Positions 16,061 through 24,048 of a DNA stretch of 38,001 nucleotides are shown here, piece by piece. Both the position numbers and the translations under genes were made by a program. Positions within the stretch are counted from its first letter, which is position 1. Each line of letters opens with the position of its first letter. Origin of the DNA: Phycisphaerales bacterium (GTDB lineage Bacteria; Planctomycetota; Phycisphaerae; Phycisphaerales; SM1A02); NCBI GenBank assembly GCA_009691705.1, contig SIAR01000024.1, positions 1-38,001 on the forward strand. The letters are read 5' to 3'. The notes under the pieces are model-generated. The model ran no database searches, was not told the DNA's origin, and was given only the letters and a program-made list of their open reading frames with translations.

Positions 16061-16804
16061 TCAGGACGCGGCAGATGCGACGTCCGAAATGTACAAAATG
16101 CGGTGGCACGAGGTGCACGTCACCGCGGCGTTTTGATTCGATGCAAGCGCCGCATACTTCTCCTTGGGAAGTTCCATGTTGCACACCCCGCAGACATACT
16201 CGCGCGCGCGGGCATCGACTGCCACAAGTTCTGCCATGGCTTCACCGTCGTAGAGATCGGCGACTCGATTGAAAGCATCGCGATCGCGCTGCGGAATGCG
16301 CGCCGCGGCCGATCCGCGTTCGAGGTCAAGTTCGGCGAGGCGCGATCCCACTTCATTTCGACAGATTTCGAGTTCGGCGTTTCCAGCCGCCAACACCTGA
16401 ACGCGCTCGGTAAGAAGCTTCTCGATTTCGACTAGTTTCGCCTGCAACTCTTCGACCTTTTGCAGTTGAGCAAGCGTGCCATCGTCGATCTCATCTCGTT
16501 TGGCTTGCAGCACCTTGAGTTCATTGAGAACCGCGGCATACTGCTTTGGATTGGTGCTGGTATTCAACTGCGTGCGCAGGGTCTCAATGCGCGCCTTTAC
16601 AGATCCGCTCTCGGCTTCTTGATTCGCAGCCGTTGCTTGGTGTTGCCGCGTCTGGCTCTTGACCTCTTCGAGGCGACCATGCAGAAGCCCTCGCTGTCGC
16701 TCTTGCATCGCAACATAGTTCTGAGCGGACGCGAGTCGCCCGCGCAGCGCACGCACTTGGCTATCGACTTGATGAAGGCTGACGAGATCGGCGATGAGGG
16801 TCAT
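16061..16804 (-). CDS. Coiled-coil C4-type zinc-ribbon protein
   Basis: A 247-residue protein with a long antiparallel coiled coil (about 10-165) and a C-terminal zinc ribbon with ligands C205, C208, C230 and C233 (CGVC and CTSC). It matches the C4-type zinc-ribbon family (DUF164; CdsZ/FlgZ type), which binds nucleic acid or acts as an assembly chaperone in different phyla. Characteristic is NPKQYAAVLNELKVLQAKRD in the hairpin. It lies 47 bases downstream of cdsA on the same strand and also has its own TAACCT box. Its role here is unknown. Confidence 0.9.
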   Translation of the reverse strand: MTLIADLVSLHQVDSQVRALRGRLASAQNYVAMQERQRGLLHGRLEEVKSQTRQHQATAANQEAESGSVKARIETLRTQLNTSTNPKQYAAVLNELKVLQAKRDEIDDGTLAQLQKVEELQAKLVEIEKLLTERVQVLAAGNAELEICRNEVGSRLAELDLERGSAAARIPQRDRDAFNRVADLYDGEAMAELVAVDARAREYVCGVCNMELPKEKYAALASNQNAAVTCTSCHRILYISDVASAAS

Positions 16805-16813
16805 TCTGCGGCG

Positions 16814-16819
16814 AGGTTA
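16814..16819 (-). promoter_or_regulatory. TAACCT -10-like box
   Basis: On the minus strand TAACCT ends 9 bases before the ATG at 16804. It is a weaker match and lies between two same-strand genes, so read-through from cdsA could also express the gene. Confidence 0.3.
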
Positions 16820-16851
16820 GCAGAGAGTCGCGGCGCGCCAAACTCGACTCG

Positions 16852-17748
16852 TCATACGGAAGCGCTCCCCAGAGTCAGAAACCACCAGGCGACTGGGCCA
16901 GCGGGTAGCAGCGAGTCAAAGAGATCGTAAAGCCCACCCATTCCCGGGAGAATGTTTCCAGAGTCTTTCACGCCCGCAGCGCGCTTGAGGCAACTCTCAA
17001 AGAGATCGCCACATACTCCAACCAAACCTAGCGCTACCGCAACAAAGATGCCGTAAGCCACCGAAATGGGTTCAACGTAGGCATCCGCGGCTAGCGCAGA
17101 CTGCGACGCAAGCGCGAGCGCGCCTCCGGTGAGCGCTGACAAGACGACACCACCGGCGAATCCTTCCCAACTTTTCCCAGGACTCAACCACGGGATCATC
17201 TTGTGCCTTCCGAATGCCATCCCAGTGAAGTAGCCGCCAATATCACCGCTCTTAACGCACAGAATCGCACCCGCGAGTGTCCACGCATCACGGTCGTGGC
17301 GCAAGAGAATCCAGAATCCAAGTGGGATTCCAATGGCGCCGTATGCGAGCAGTGCCGAGCCGATCGCGTGTGCCATCCCAGAAACTTGCGTGGTGCGCGC
17401 GTGGTTCAGGGCGCAGAGCGCGACGAGCGCGAATGGCAGGGTGAGCAGAGTTGGTGCAACGAAGTGCCTTGGCAGTAGGGTTGGTACGAGCGCGACGCTG
17501 GCGACTCCGCCCGCGATGGCGATGTAGGCGATCCAAACAGCGAGCGGTCGCCCGCCCGCCGCGGTGAGTCGTGAAAATTCTCTCGCCAATATCACAGAGA
17601 TCAGCAGAAGACTCACAAGTATCAGAATCGCCCCCGGCCCGATGCGTTGCGCGCCGATCGACAGATATGGAATTGCAGAATCGATTGCCGCAAGCGCAGC
17701 AAGCGCAGCGATCAGTAGCGCTCCGACGACAAGCCGTGTTCGCATCAT
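16852..17748 (-). CDS. cdsA: Phosphatidate cytidylyltransferase (CDP-diacylglycerol synthase)
   Basis: A 298-residue polytopic membrane enzyme making CDP-diacylglycerol from CTP and phosphatidate. About eight hydrophobic segments are visible. KSGDIGGYFTGMAFG and SPGKSWEGFAGG are typical of the family. The C-terminal signature reads ESCLKRAAGVKDSGNILPGM, then GGLYDLFDS. The usual His before Gly-Gly is Met and the usual Arg in DRxD is Leu. The metal-binding Asp/Lys/Asp positions are kept. Two tandem start ATGs lie at 17748 and 17745; a TACACT box precedes them. It is probably followed in the same transcript by the zinc-ribbon gene. Confidence 0.93.
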   Translation of the reverse strand: MMRTRLVVGALLIAALAALAAIDSAIPYLSIGAQRIGPGAILILVSLLLISVILAREFSRLTAAGGRPLAVWIAYIAIAGGVASVALVPTLLPRHFVAPTLLTLPFALVALCALNHARTTQVSGMAHAIGSALLAYGAIGIPLGFWILLRHDRDAWTLAGAILCVKSGDIGGYFTGMAFGRHKMIPWLSPGKSWEGFAGGVVLSALTGGALALASQSALAADAYVEPISVAYGIFVAVALGLVGVCGDLFESCLKRAAGVKDSGNILPGMGGLYDLFDSLLPAGPVAWWFLTLGSASV

Positions 17749-17756
17749 TGCGCAGG

Positions 17757-17762
17757 AGTGTA
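17757..17762 (-). promoter_or_regulatory. TACACT -10-like box
   Basis: On the minus strand TACACT ends 8 bases before the first cdsA ATG at 17748. It lies in the 97-base divergent gap shared with the winged-helix gene. Confidence 0.4.
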
Positions 17763-17833
17763 GGAAGACTCCCGCGGCTCGAGTCGGGGTGGATGAATTT
17801 CATGAACCACACTCCCATTGTGGGCATCTTCGC

Positions 17834-17839
17834 TACGAT
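17834..17839 (+). promoter_or_regulatory. TACGAT -10-like box
   Basis: TACGAT ends 6 bases before the ATG at 17846, the expected distance for a leaderless transcript. No -35 is evident. It supports this ATG over upstream in-frame starts. Confidence 0.45.
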
Positions 17840-17845
17840 TGCGAA

Positions 17846-18502
17846 ATGCCATCTGCTTTGACAACTCGCCGTGCCGCGTCAAAGACGCGCGCTGTTTCCT
17901 CATCGAAATCAACACTGCGCCCTGCGCAACTTTCACTCGCGTCGAGCGCCGTGTGGCATGGATTGCGCTCAGTATTGCGCATGCAATTGCTTGAGGCGAT
18001 TCGCGCCCAAGGACCACTGACCGTTCCTCAAATGAGTGCAATCTTTGATCATGAGTGCACGGGTCTCTACTACCACGTGAAATTGCTGCAGAATGCCGGT
18101 CTTATTCAGGTGACGCGCACAAGTGGAGCAGAGGCGTTTGCTGCAACGGGTGGCAGCGTGAAGTTGAAGTGCAACGTGAAGAACCCCAAAGAGGCGAAGC
18201 GGTTGGGTTCAATCGTCGCTGGGTACGTTGAGGCGAGCCAGAAGGCAGTCGCTGCAGACTCGAATGCGACCAACCGCGGACTCGCGTTAGCGGGACTGCG
18301 CTGGGAGAACCTCGAGAATTCAGAGGTCTCCAAAATCAAGGGATTGCAAAAGAAGATTCACGCAATTCTTGACGGTGCGAAGGCGCGGCGAATCGCTGGG
18401 CGCAAACCAACGCAGTTGCACGCGAATTGGCATGTTGCGGTGATCGCGGCGCCAGTCCATGGCACGCAGTATCCGATCACGGGCATCGACTGCGCGGGAT
18501 AA
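17846..18502 (+). CDS. ArsR-like winged-helix protein
   Basis: A 218-residue protein with a basic, Ser/Ala-rich N-terminal extension (1-30) and a winged-helix domain at about 34-105: LRSVLRMQLLEAIRAQGPLT gives the first helices, then MSAIFDHECTGLYYHVKLLQ as recognition helix and AGLIQVTRT as wing. This resembles ArsR-type transcription factors. No metal-binding Cys set is evident. The C-terminal 110 residues are unrecognised; they contain EVSKIKGLQKKIHAILDG and may dimerise or bind a ligand. It diverges from cdsA across 97 bases. Targets cannot be read from the sequence. Confidence 0.8.
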   Translation: MPSALTTRRAASKTRAVSSSKSTLRPAQLSLASSAVWHGLRSVLRMQLLEAIRAQGPLTVPQMSAIFDHECTGLYYHVKLLQNAGLIQVTRTSGAEAFAATGGSVKLKCNVKNPKEAKRLGSIVAGYVEASQKAVAADSNATNRGLALAGLRWENLENSEVSKIKGLQKKIHAILDGAKARRIAGRKPTQLHANWHVAVIAAPVHGTQYPITGIDCAG

Positions 18503-18559
18503 GTCGTCGCGGTCTGCTCGGAAGATTCAGGCGGGTTCGTGAAACACAATCGAGCGCGT

Positions 18560-19624
18560 TCAGGGGCAGGCGCCCCACGCGCTGAGCATGGTTGTGAGAT
18601 CGGATCCACCCACGATGTTGTCCCCGTCGAGATCCCCTGATCCACTGCCGCCCCAGTTACTGAGGATGACTGCCAGATCAGATCCTGCAACAAATCCGTC
18701 GCCGTCAAAGTCGGGAGCGCACGCAGGCGCGCTCGGTTCGAATTCGATAAGGGCAATATGGACGAGTCCGGCGGGTGAGTCGGGGAGATCATTCCAGCGC
18801 CCATTGCTGCCCAGGAACTCAGCGAAGTCTTCTCCTGCGCCAGCGTTGTTTGGTTCACCTGTATTCCAATTCGTAAATCCCACTGCCGCTCCGCTGGTCC
18901 AAACAAACTGTCCTTCTACCACCATGTCCGCATCGGTGAATCCGATCCATATGCGGCGTACAACCCCGAACAACACCCCGAAGTTCGCCTGCACCCAGTC
19001 ATTCTCTGCCTGATCATCAATCGTCACGAGGTGTGATCCTGCAGCGACAGCAAATGCTTCGCTTGAGGTCCACGTTGTTGCAGAGAAGGCGAGGTAGCGA
19101 TGCCCGTTGGCAGGATTTGTGAACTCAGCGAGCGCACCTGAAGCAATGGTGATGTTGCCAGTGCCCGTGGCGCTCGTGGCGTATGCGCCGACGCGAATTG
19201 TGTACGAGTGGCCAGCTTCCGCGATGAATGTCACTTTCGACTGCAGTGCGCATGAGTCGTCATTGCACGCGATGATCGTTGCAGGATTTGGGCAGGGTGT
19301 GCAGTCGCCATAGACCGCGAGCTTTGTGTCGTAAGACGATCCGCAGAGGTCAACCGATGCGATGCCTGTCTGGGATGCAGTCCAGCAATACCAAACGTCG
19401 TTGTAGATCTGCGGGACGCCGAAGAAGAGGCAGGCAGGTGCTGCGAGTCCGTCGGTTGTTGCGCCGACCGTTGTAAATGGAGTGACACCGTATCCAGCGA
19501 TTGGTGTCGCAGCGGCGCAAGCATCGTTGGCGGCTTGGCCAAGGCTCAGCGGGGTGAGCAATGAGCACGCGGCGGCGGCAACCACGACTTGAAATGTTCG
19601 GATGACTTGGGGTCGGTTGTTCAT
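18560..19624 (-). CDS. Secreted C-type-lectin protein with dockerin-like C-terminus
   Basis: A 354-residue exported protein. The signal peptide ends near SLG-QA (about 29). Residues 32-160 look like a prepeptidase (PPC)-type beta domain (VWYCWTASQTGIASVDLCGS, YTIRVGAYATSATGTGNITI). Residues 170-297 form a C-type lectin domain: WIGFTD (226-231), the calcium/sugar motif EPN (257-259) and WND (277-279). Residues 304-354 hold two dockerin-like calcium loops (DFDGDGFVAGSDL, DLDGDNIVGGSDL) and end in WGACP, a pattern common in Phycisphaerae secreted proteins. The EPN triplet predicts mannose-type sugars. An in-frame start at 19756 would add 44 unlikely residues before the signal peptide. Confidence 0.9.
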   Translation of the reverse strand: MNNRPQVIRTFQVVVAAAACSLLTPLSLGQAANDACAAATPIAGYGVTPFTTVGATTDGLAAPACLFFGVPQIYNDVWYCWTASQTGIASVDLCGSSYDTKLAVYGDCTPCPNPATIIACNDDSCALQSKVTFIAEAGHSYTIRVGAYATSATGTGNITIASGALAEFTNPANGHRYLAFSATTWTSSEAFAVAAGSHLVTIDDQAENDWVQANFGVLFGVVRRIWIGFTDADMVVEGQFVWTSGAAVGFTNWNTGEPNNAGAGEDFAEFLGSNGRWNDLPDSPAGLVHIALIEFEPSAPACAPDFDGDGFVAGSDLAVILSNWGGSGSGDLDGDNIVGGSDLTTMLSAWGACP

Positions 19625-19632
19625 GTACCTAC

Positions 19633-19638
19633 AACCTA
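19633..19638 (-). promoter_or_regulatory. TAGGTT -10-like box
   Basis: On the minus strand TAGGTT ends 8 bases before the ATG at 19624. A GTAGG run in the same spot could instead act as a Shine-Dalgarno, so the reading is ambiguous. Confidence 0.3.
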
Positions 19639-19667
19639 CTTCCATCGCGCCGCGGGTCAAAACATTT

Positions 19668-19769
19668 TTACCAAACACTGGCAGCGATTGCCTCGACTGC
19701 ACAACCAAGCAGCAGCGCGCTGCCGGCGGCCTTGCGAGAAGAAGCGGCGGCGGCAACGACCGGGCTCAT
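19668..19769 (-). CDS. 33-residue hydrophobic ORF overlapping the HicA-like stop
   Basis: An ATG overlaps the TGA of the HicA-like gene as ATGA and opens a 33-codon frame ending TAA. The peptide begins MSPVVAAAASSRK and has a hydrophobic centre (SALLLGCAVEAIAA). It sits where hicB normally follows hicA but does not resemble HicB. It could be a coupled small membrane peptide or chance. Confidence 0.2.
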   Translation of the reverse strand: MSPVVAAAASSRKAAGSALLLGCAVEAIAASVW

Positions 19770-20032
19770 TTGTGCGCTGGTTCAAAGCCACATTCGCGCA
19801 GAAAGCGCCGAATGTGGCCAATCTCATCATTATTGTCGAGCGTGTGATGACCGTGTCTTGGAATCAGAAAGGTCATCTCTTTTCCTTTTAGTTTGACCTT
19901 GAGATGATCCTTCTTGGTCTCCTCAGCGACGCCACCGAGCCCCTCGAAAAGCTTGACAATATCTCTCCAGGCGATGTTGTGTGATGTTGGGTGGGCGAAG
20001 AGTTGCTTCAATGTTTCTTGTGTATGCGGCAT
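19766..20032 (-). CDS. HicA-like protein, no HicB partner seen
   Basis: An 88-residue protein resembling HicA-family toxins, which are small double-stranded-RNA-binding-fold mRNA interferases. The match covers NIAWRDIVKLFEGLGGVAEE, then a beta pair around KKDHLKVKLKG (His43 in the region of the catalytic His), FLIPRHG and the closing helix IGHIRRFLRECGF. Free HicA proteins are usually near 60-80 residues. No hicB follows or precedes; the lectin gene starts 141 bases downstream and the divergent sulfotransferase upstream. It is either a solitary HicA-like protein with another role or part of a broken module. A TACCCT box precedes the ATG by 7 bases. Confidence 0.7.
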   Translation of the reverse strand: MPHTQETLKQLFAHPTSHNIAWRDIVKLFEGLGGVAEETKKDHLKVKLKGKEMTFLIPRHGHHTLDNNDEIGHIRRFLRECGFEPAHK

Positions 20033-20039
20033 GTTGTGT

Positions 20040-20045
20040 AGGGTA
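20040..20045 (-). promoter_or_regulatory. TACCCT -10-like box
   Basis: On the minus strand TACCCT ends 7 bases before the ATG at 20032 of the HicA-like gene. Confidence 0.4.
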
Positions 20046-20156
20046 CCGATCAGGGTCGCTACTCGCGCAGTTCTGTGCTGTTCTGGTCCGACATTCAGGA
20101 AGATTCAACAGCTGCTCGAACGATTTCACGAGTGGGCCGCACTCAATCATCGACGG

Positions 20157-20162
20157 TAGAGT
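20157..20162 (+). promoter_or_regulatory. TAGAGT -10-like box
   Basis: TAGAGT ends 6 bases before the ATG at 20169 of the TPR-sulfotransferase. No Shine-Dalgarno is visible in the six intervening bases, which fits a leaderless start. Confidence 0.4.
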
Positions 20163-20168
20163 TTCAAG

Positions 20169-21632
20169 ATGCCACCACCCGAGACACCAGCCGCAGAGAT
20201 CGAGCGGTTGCTCGCATCGGGGGCGTTTTCTCAAGCGCTGCGCTCGTGCGACGCGTTGATCAAGGTCGCACCCCGCATTCGACTTGGCTGGATCGGTCGT
20301 GCGCGCGCAAATCTCGGCCTCGGTCGAGTGTGCGATGCCGATGCAGATCTTGAGAGCGCACTGCGAGTCGATGAATCAGATCCGCAAGCAAACCTCTTGC
20401 GTGGGATGGTCGATCAGCGACTCGGTCGCATCGATGCGGCAGTGCAGAGGTTGACGAAACTGGCGGCATCGTCGAGCCAATACAACATCGAGGCAGCGGT
20501 GACGCTCGCAGAAACTCTCTATTACGCCCATCGGCGCGCGGAGTTCAAGAGTTTCGTGCAGTCGGGTGGGGGGTGGTTGCGCGATGCACGCGGTCCACTC
20601 TTCATGGCTCGCGTGCGCGCTCGCGATGACGCGCCGGGCGCCATTGAAGACTTGCTTCATATCGCCCGCCACGAGAAGAGTGTCGTGTTGCGACGCGTCG
20701 CAGGATTCGACGCCGTGCAATTGCTTGACAAGATCGGACGTTATCGAGAGGCGTTTGACCTCGCCGCGCAGTTACATGCCCAGACAACACCACCGTTTGA
20801 TCTCGAGGGATTGCTCGGCGCAATCGGCGAGCAGCGCGCCCTGCTTCGAAGGGGAGCCACATCAATCCCACCGCGCGCCGATCGCGTGAAAGGAATCGCG
20901 ATGGTCGTTGGGCTCCCCCGGTGCGGTTCGACGCTGTTAGAGCAAATGCTCGACAGCCATCCTGCCATCAGTGGCATTGGAGAGTTCGACGGAGTAGAGG
21001 TTCTTGCCGAGGCGTTTGCTTCGACTGGTCGAACTGGGCGCGATCTCGGGCAGATTCCGCACGAGGTCGCTTGCCAACTTCAGCGCGGATATGTGCACAA
21101 CGCGGCGCGATTGCGTAGGTCGGGAGCAGAGTGGACCTTCGACAAGACTCTCAAAGCGTGGCAGTTTCTTCCGCTGCTCGCGACTGTGATGCCAGGAACG
21201 GTGTGCTTTCACGTGGCGCGCGATCCACGCGACATGGCGATCAGCATGCTGCTCTCGTTCTTTCATCCACTTTCGAATGGTTGGACCGCATCGATCGAGT
21301 CACTGCGGCGCGTGATCGAGGCAGAACGATCGATTCTCCCAGAGGCGCTCGAGACGCTCGGGTTCTCCCACGAACCAATCGTCTATGAAGATCTCGTCGC
21401 AGATCCGCAAGCGCACGCCAAGCGCTGCCTCGACCGACTCTCTCTGCCGATGGACCAACGCGTGATGCAGCCAGAACGCAATTCTCGCGCCGTCTTTACG
21501 TTGAGTCATGAGCAGGTGCGCAGTCCAATCAACGCACTTTCGATAGGTCGTTGGCGCAACTACTCGTGGGCATTCGATCAGGCGTGGGATGCCCTTGCCA
21601 CTGCGCACGCTGCGCGGCGAACACTCTCATGA
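20169..21632 (+). CDS. TPR-sulfotransferase fusion
   Basis: A 487-residue cytosolic protein. Residues 1-225 are TPR-like helical repeats (ALRSCDALIKVAPRIRLGWI; DPQANLLRGMVDQRLGRIDA). From about 240 a sulfotransferase domain (PF13469 type) starts with the PAPS-binding P-loop GLPRCGSTLLEQMLDSHPAI (about 248-267). It continues with FHVARDPRDMAIS, the 3'-phosphate-binding region, and ends with YEDLVADPQAHAKRCLDRL and WRNYSWAF. The enzyme transfers sulfate from PAPS; the acceptor is not known. TPR-sulfotransferases are frequent in planctomycetes and proteobacteria. The stop overlaps the next gene (ATGA), so the two are co-translated. Confidence 0.93.
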   Translation: MPPPETPAAEIERLLASGAFSQALRSCDALIKVAPRIRLGWIGRARANLGLGRVCDADADLESALRVDESDPQANLLRGMVDQRLGRIDAAVQRLTKLAASSSQYNIEAAVTLAETLYYAHRRAEFKSFVQSGGGWLRDARGPLFMARVRARDDAPGAIEDLLHIARHEKSVVLRRVAGFDAVQLLDKIGRYREAFDLAAQLHAQTTPPFDLEGLLGAIGEQRALLRRGATSIPPRADRVKGIAMVVGLPRCGSTLLEQMLDSHPAISGIGEFDGVEVLAEAFASTGRTGRDLGQIPHEVACQLQRGYVHNAARLRRSGAEWTFDKTLKAWQFLPLLATVMPGTVCFHVARDPRDMAISMLLSFFHPLSNGWTASIESLRRVIEAERSILPEALETLGFSHEPIVYEDLVADPQAHAKRCLDRLSLPMDQRVMQPERNSRAVFTLSHEQVRSPINALSIGRWRNYSWAFDQAWDALATAHAARRTLS

Positions 21633-22585
21633 ACCAGCGGCGCGGCAAGTTGGTCGCCCCACTCGCTTCGCGCGCTGGAGTTGGACCAAGTCGCACATGT
21701 CTGCCCGCGGGGTCGTGGACCACGATCGCCGAGTGTTTGATCGAGCGGTTTCCTGAGGCAGACCAAGCGGAGTGGATGAGACGCATCGCAGAGAGAGAGG
21801 TTGTTGATCGCGATGGCATCGTTGTCAGCGCGTCACGCAGACACGAACCAGGGTTAGTCGTTTTCTATTACAGAACCCTCGGTAACGAAGTGCGTATTCC
21901 CTTCGACGAAGTCGTGCTCTTTCAAGATGAGCACATCGTCGTCGCTGATAAGCCCCACTTTCTTCCGGTGATTCCAGCGGGTCGCTACTTGCAAGAGACG
22001 CTCCTGGTGCGTCTCAAGCGCAAACTTGGCATCGACACACTCGTGCCGATTCACCGCATCGATCGGGCAACAGCGGGGTTGGTGGTCTTTAGCGCGCAAG
22101 AGAGCACGCGCGACCGCTACCAAGCCCTCTTTCGCGAGCGATTGGTTGAGAAGCAGTACGAGGCGATCGCTTCGCGCAACATTGCTCTGCAATTGCCGAT
22201 GGTGTACGAGAGCAGAGTGGTTCAAGATGACCACTTCATGCGCATGCGCGAGGTTGCCGGACATCCCAATGCAAGCACACACATAGCGCTCATCGAAACG
22301 CTCGTATCCGCCACGGGCGCGGGCGAGTGTGCGCGCTATCGCCTTGCGCCAACCAGTGGACGCAAACATCAGTTGCGCGTGCAGTGCGCGGCGCTTGGTA
22401 TCCCAATACTCAATGACCCGATCTACCCAGTGCTCTTGCCGTCGCCACCGCAGGGCGAGCAAGACGACTATTCAAAGCCGCTGCAACTTCTCGCGCGGGT
22501 AGTCGCCTTTGCCGATCCTGTCACGGGTCAAGCGCGCCGGTTTGAGAGTCGGCGCAGGCTCGATTGGCCAACGACTGCTCTATAG
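21629..22585 (+). CDS. RluA-family pseudouridine synthase
   Basis: A 318-residue RNA pseudouridine synthase. The N-terminal 95 residues look S4-like in position ([18 protein letters not shown]). The catalytic domain opens [14 protein letters not shown] and has [13 protein letters not shown] with the catalytic Asp at about 145, then KQYEAIAS and a closing RHQLRVQ equivalent, [15 protein letters not shown]. The target (23S rRNA or tRNA) cannot be decided. The ATG at 21629 overlaps the sulfotransferase stop by 4 bases; an in-frame upstream start at 21551 would lie inside that gene and add a Cys-rich segment, so I reject it. Confidence 0.9.
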   Translation: MNQRRGKLVAPLASRAGVGPSRTCLPAGSWTTIAECLIERFPEADQAEWMRRIAEREVVDRDGIVVSASRRHEPGLVVFYYRTLGNEVRIPFDEVVLFQDEHIVVADKPHFLPVIPAGRYLQETLLVRLKRKLGIDTLVPIHRIDRATAGLVVFSAQESTRDRYQALFRERLVEKQYEAIASRNIALQLPMVYESRVVQDDHFMRMREVAGHPNASTHIALIETLVSATGAGECARYRLAPTSGRKHQLRVQCAALGIPILNDPIYPVLLPSPPQGEQDDYSKPLQLLARVVAFADPVTGQARRFESRRRLDWPTTAL

Positions 22586-22586
22586 T
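22581..22586 (+). promoter_or_regulatory. TATAGT -10-like box
   Basis: TATAGT, one base from consensus, ends 6 bases before the ATG at 22593 of trhO. It also contains the stop codon of the upstream synthase gene (TAG at 22583-22585). Confidence 0.5.
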
Positions 22587-22592
22587 GGGTCG

Positions 22593-23447
22593 ATGTTCAC
22601 CAATATTGCCGCCTACAAGTTTGCGCCACTCGAGAACCTCGAAGTACTTCGTGAGAAGTTGCGCGCACTTTGTACGGAGCAGTCGTTGAAGGGCACGATC
22701 ATGCTCAGCCCCGAAGGTGTCAACCTCTCTATTGCGGGCGAAACGAGTGCGGTGGAGGCACTTATGGTCGCGTTGCGTTCGGTGGCAGGCCTTGAAAATC
22801 TCACAGTAAAAGAGAGTGTCAGTGCCAAGCAGCCATTTCGCCGGATGTTGGTGAAACTGAAGAAGGAGATTATCGCGTTTGGAATCGACGGCATCGCTCC
22901 GGCCCGCGCGTCTTCTCCCAAGATTTCGGCGCAGGTCTTGAAGCAATGGATCGACGAAGGTAAACCGCTCACGCTGCTCGACACGCGCAATGACTATGAG
23001 ATTCGCATGGGAACATTTCACGGCGCGCTACCCATTGGAGTCAACCACTTTCGCGACTTTCCTGAGGCGGCTCGCAAACTTCCGAGCGAGCTAAAAGATC
23101 AGACCATCGTGATGTTCTGCACCGGGGGCATTCGCTGTGAGAAGGCCGGTCCATTCATGGAAGCGGCTGGCTTTGCGCAGGTCTTTCAACTCGACGGCGG
23201 AATCTTGAAGTATTTTGAAGAGTGTGGGCAATCGCACTACGACGGGGATTGCTTCGTCTTTGATCGCCGTGTCTGCGTCGATTCGCAGTTGCGCCAGACA
23301 AGTGCCGCGCTCTGCTATTGCTGCCAGATGCCTGTCACCCCGCAAGAACAGGTCGACCCGCGATATGTAGTGGGAGTCTCATGCCCATTCTGTCATGCGG
23401 ACACGGCGGCAGTCGCACCCCAAGCGCGCGAATCGGGCGAGCGCTGA
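22593..23447 (+). CDS. trhO: tRNA uridine-34 hydroxylation rhodanese TrhO
   Basis: A 284-residue protein of the TrhO (YceA) family, which hydroxylates U34 of tRNA with prephenate-derived or oxygen-dependent chemistry. The N-terminal ferredoxin-like domain runs from [10 protein letters not shown] to about 95 (with [18 protein letters not shown]). The rhodanese domain holds [25 protein letters not shown] and the active loop [12 protein letters not shown] with catalytic Cys176. The C-terminus has CYCCQM and SCPFC, a likely zinc-binding site seen in part of the family. I chose the ATG at 22593; an upstream start at 22509 would lie in the synthase gene and lacks family similarity. Confidence 0.95.
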   Translation: MFTNIAAYKFAPLENLEVLREKLRALCTEQSLKGTIMLSPEGVNLSIAGETSAVEALMVALRSVAGLENLTVKESVSAKQPFRRMLVKLKKEIIAFGIDGIAPARASSPKISAQVLKQWIDEGKPLTLLDTRNDYEIRMGTFHGALPIGVNHFRDFPEAARKLPSELKDQTIVMFCTGGIRCEKAGPFMEAAGFAQVFQLDGGILKYFEECGQSHYDGDCFVFDRRVCVDSQLRQTSAALCYCCQMPVTPQEQVDPRYVVGVSCPFCHADTAAVAPQARESGER

Positions 23448-23452
23448 AGCAC

Positions 23453-23980
23453 CTAATACTGAAGCACACTGTGCACTGGCAGGGGATCGAGTGCCCTGCG
23501 ACCACCGAGCGACGGAAGTTCGATGAAGACACTCGCTGCGACCGGGCAAGCGCCGGTCATCTTGACGAGTTCGATGCATGCCTTCATCGTGCCACCAGTC
23601 GCGAGTAGATCATCGACCACCAGTACGCGCGCACCGGGAGCAAGCGCATCTTGATGCACGTGCATCGCGTCATTGCCATACTCCAATTCGTACTTGATGC
23701 TGAATGTTGGCGCAGGCAACTTGCCCGGCTTGCGCATCGGAACAAAGCCCGTGTTGAGGGCCTGTGCGACCGCAGTTCCGAAGATGAATCCGCGACTCTC
23801 GGCGCCGACCACGGCATCAATCCGCGCGCTGCGCCAAGGATTCGCCATGAGCTCGACCGCCATTGCGAGCGCGCCAGGATCAGCGAGCAGCGGCGTCACA
23901 TCTTTGAAAACGATTCCCTTGCGCGGAAAGTCTGGAACGTCACGCACAAATCGTTCCAGCATGGAGGCGAGGGCTTTCAT
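23453..23980 (-). CDS. apt: Adenine phosphoribosyltransferase
   Basis: A 175-residue purine-salvage enzyme converting adenine and PRPP to AMP. Recognisable are VRDVPDFPRKGIVFKDVTPL at the N-terminus, GAESRGFIFG (hood/base-binding), LPMRKPGKLP as VPMRKPGKLP, EYGNDAMHVH and the PRPP-binding loop VLVVDDLLATGGT. The length is normal. I chose the ATG at 23980 because it gives the usual N-terminus and has a TACTCT box 7 bases upstream; an in-frame start at 24073 would overlap the divergent copper ATPase gene. It is convergent with trhO, 5 bases between stops. Confidence 0.96.
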   Translation of the reverse strand: MKALASMLERFVRDVPDFPRKGIVFKDVTPLLADPGALAMAVELMANPWRSARIDAVVGAESRGFIFGTAVAQALNTGFVPMRKPGKLPAPTFSIKYELEYGNDAMHVHQDALAPGARVLVVDDLLATGGTMKACIELVKMTGACPVAASVFIELPSLGGRRALDPLPVHSVLQY

Positions 23981-23987
23981 GATATCG

Positions 23988-23993
23988 AGAGTA
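23988..23993 (-). promoter_or_regulatory. TACTCT -10-like box
   Basis: On the minus strand TACTCT ends 7 bases before the apt ATG at 23980. Confidence 0.4.
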
Positions 23994-24036
23994 TCAGGCT
24001 GGGCTTTGGCAACTGATGCGCGATTCAACGCCGCCT

Positions 24037-24042
24037 TATGAT
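24037..24042 (+). promoter_or_regulatory. TATGAT -10-like box deciding the copper ATPase start
   Basis: TATGAT ends 6 bases before an in-frame GTG at 24049 and lies downstream of the ATG at 24016. If it is the promoter, translation must start at 24049 or 24052. Confidence 0.45.
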
Positions 24043-24048
24043 CGACTC

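Noticed and set aside
17814-17824. CCCATTGTGGG inverted repeat upstream of the winged-helix gene, possible operator
   Set aside because: Only four base pairs around a three-base loop; a single occurrence in the window gives no support.
18563-18576. GGGGC-AGGC-GCCCC hairpin at the end of the lectin gene, candidate terminator
   Set aside because: It lies inside the coding region for the conserved GACP end and no T-run follows.
19712-19723. 12-bp perfect palindrome GCAGCGCGCTGC downstream of the HicA-like gene
   Set aside because: The stem would be short with a two-base loop and no T-run. It also lies in a GC-rich coding-like stretch; chance is likely.
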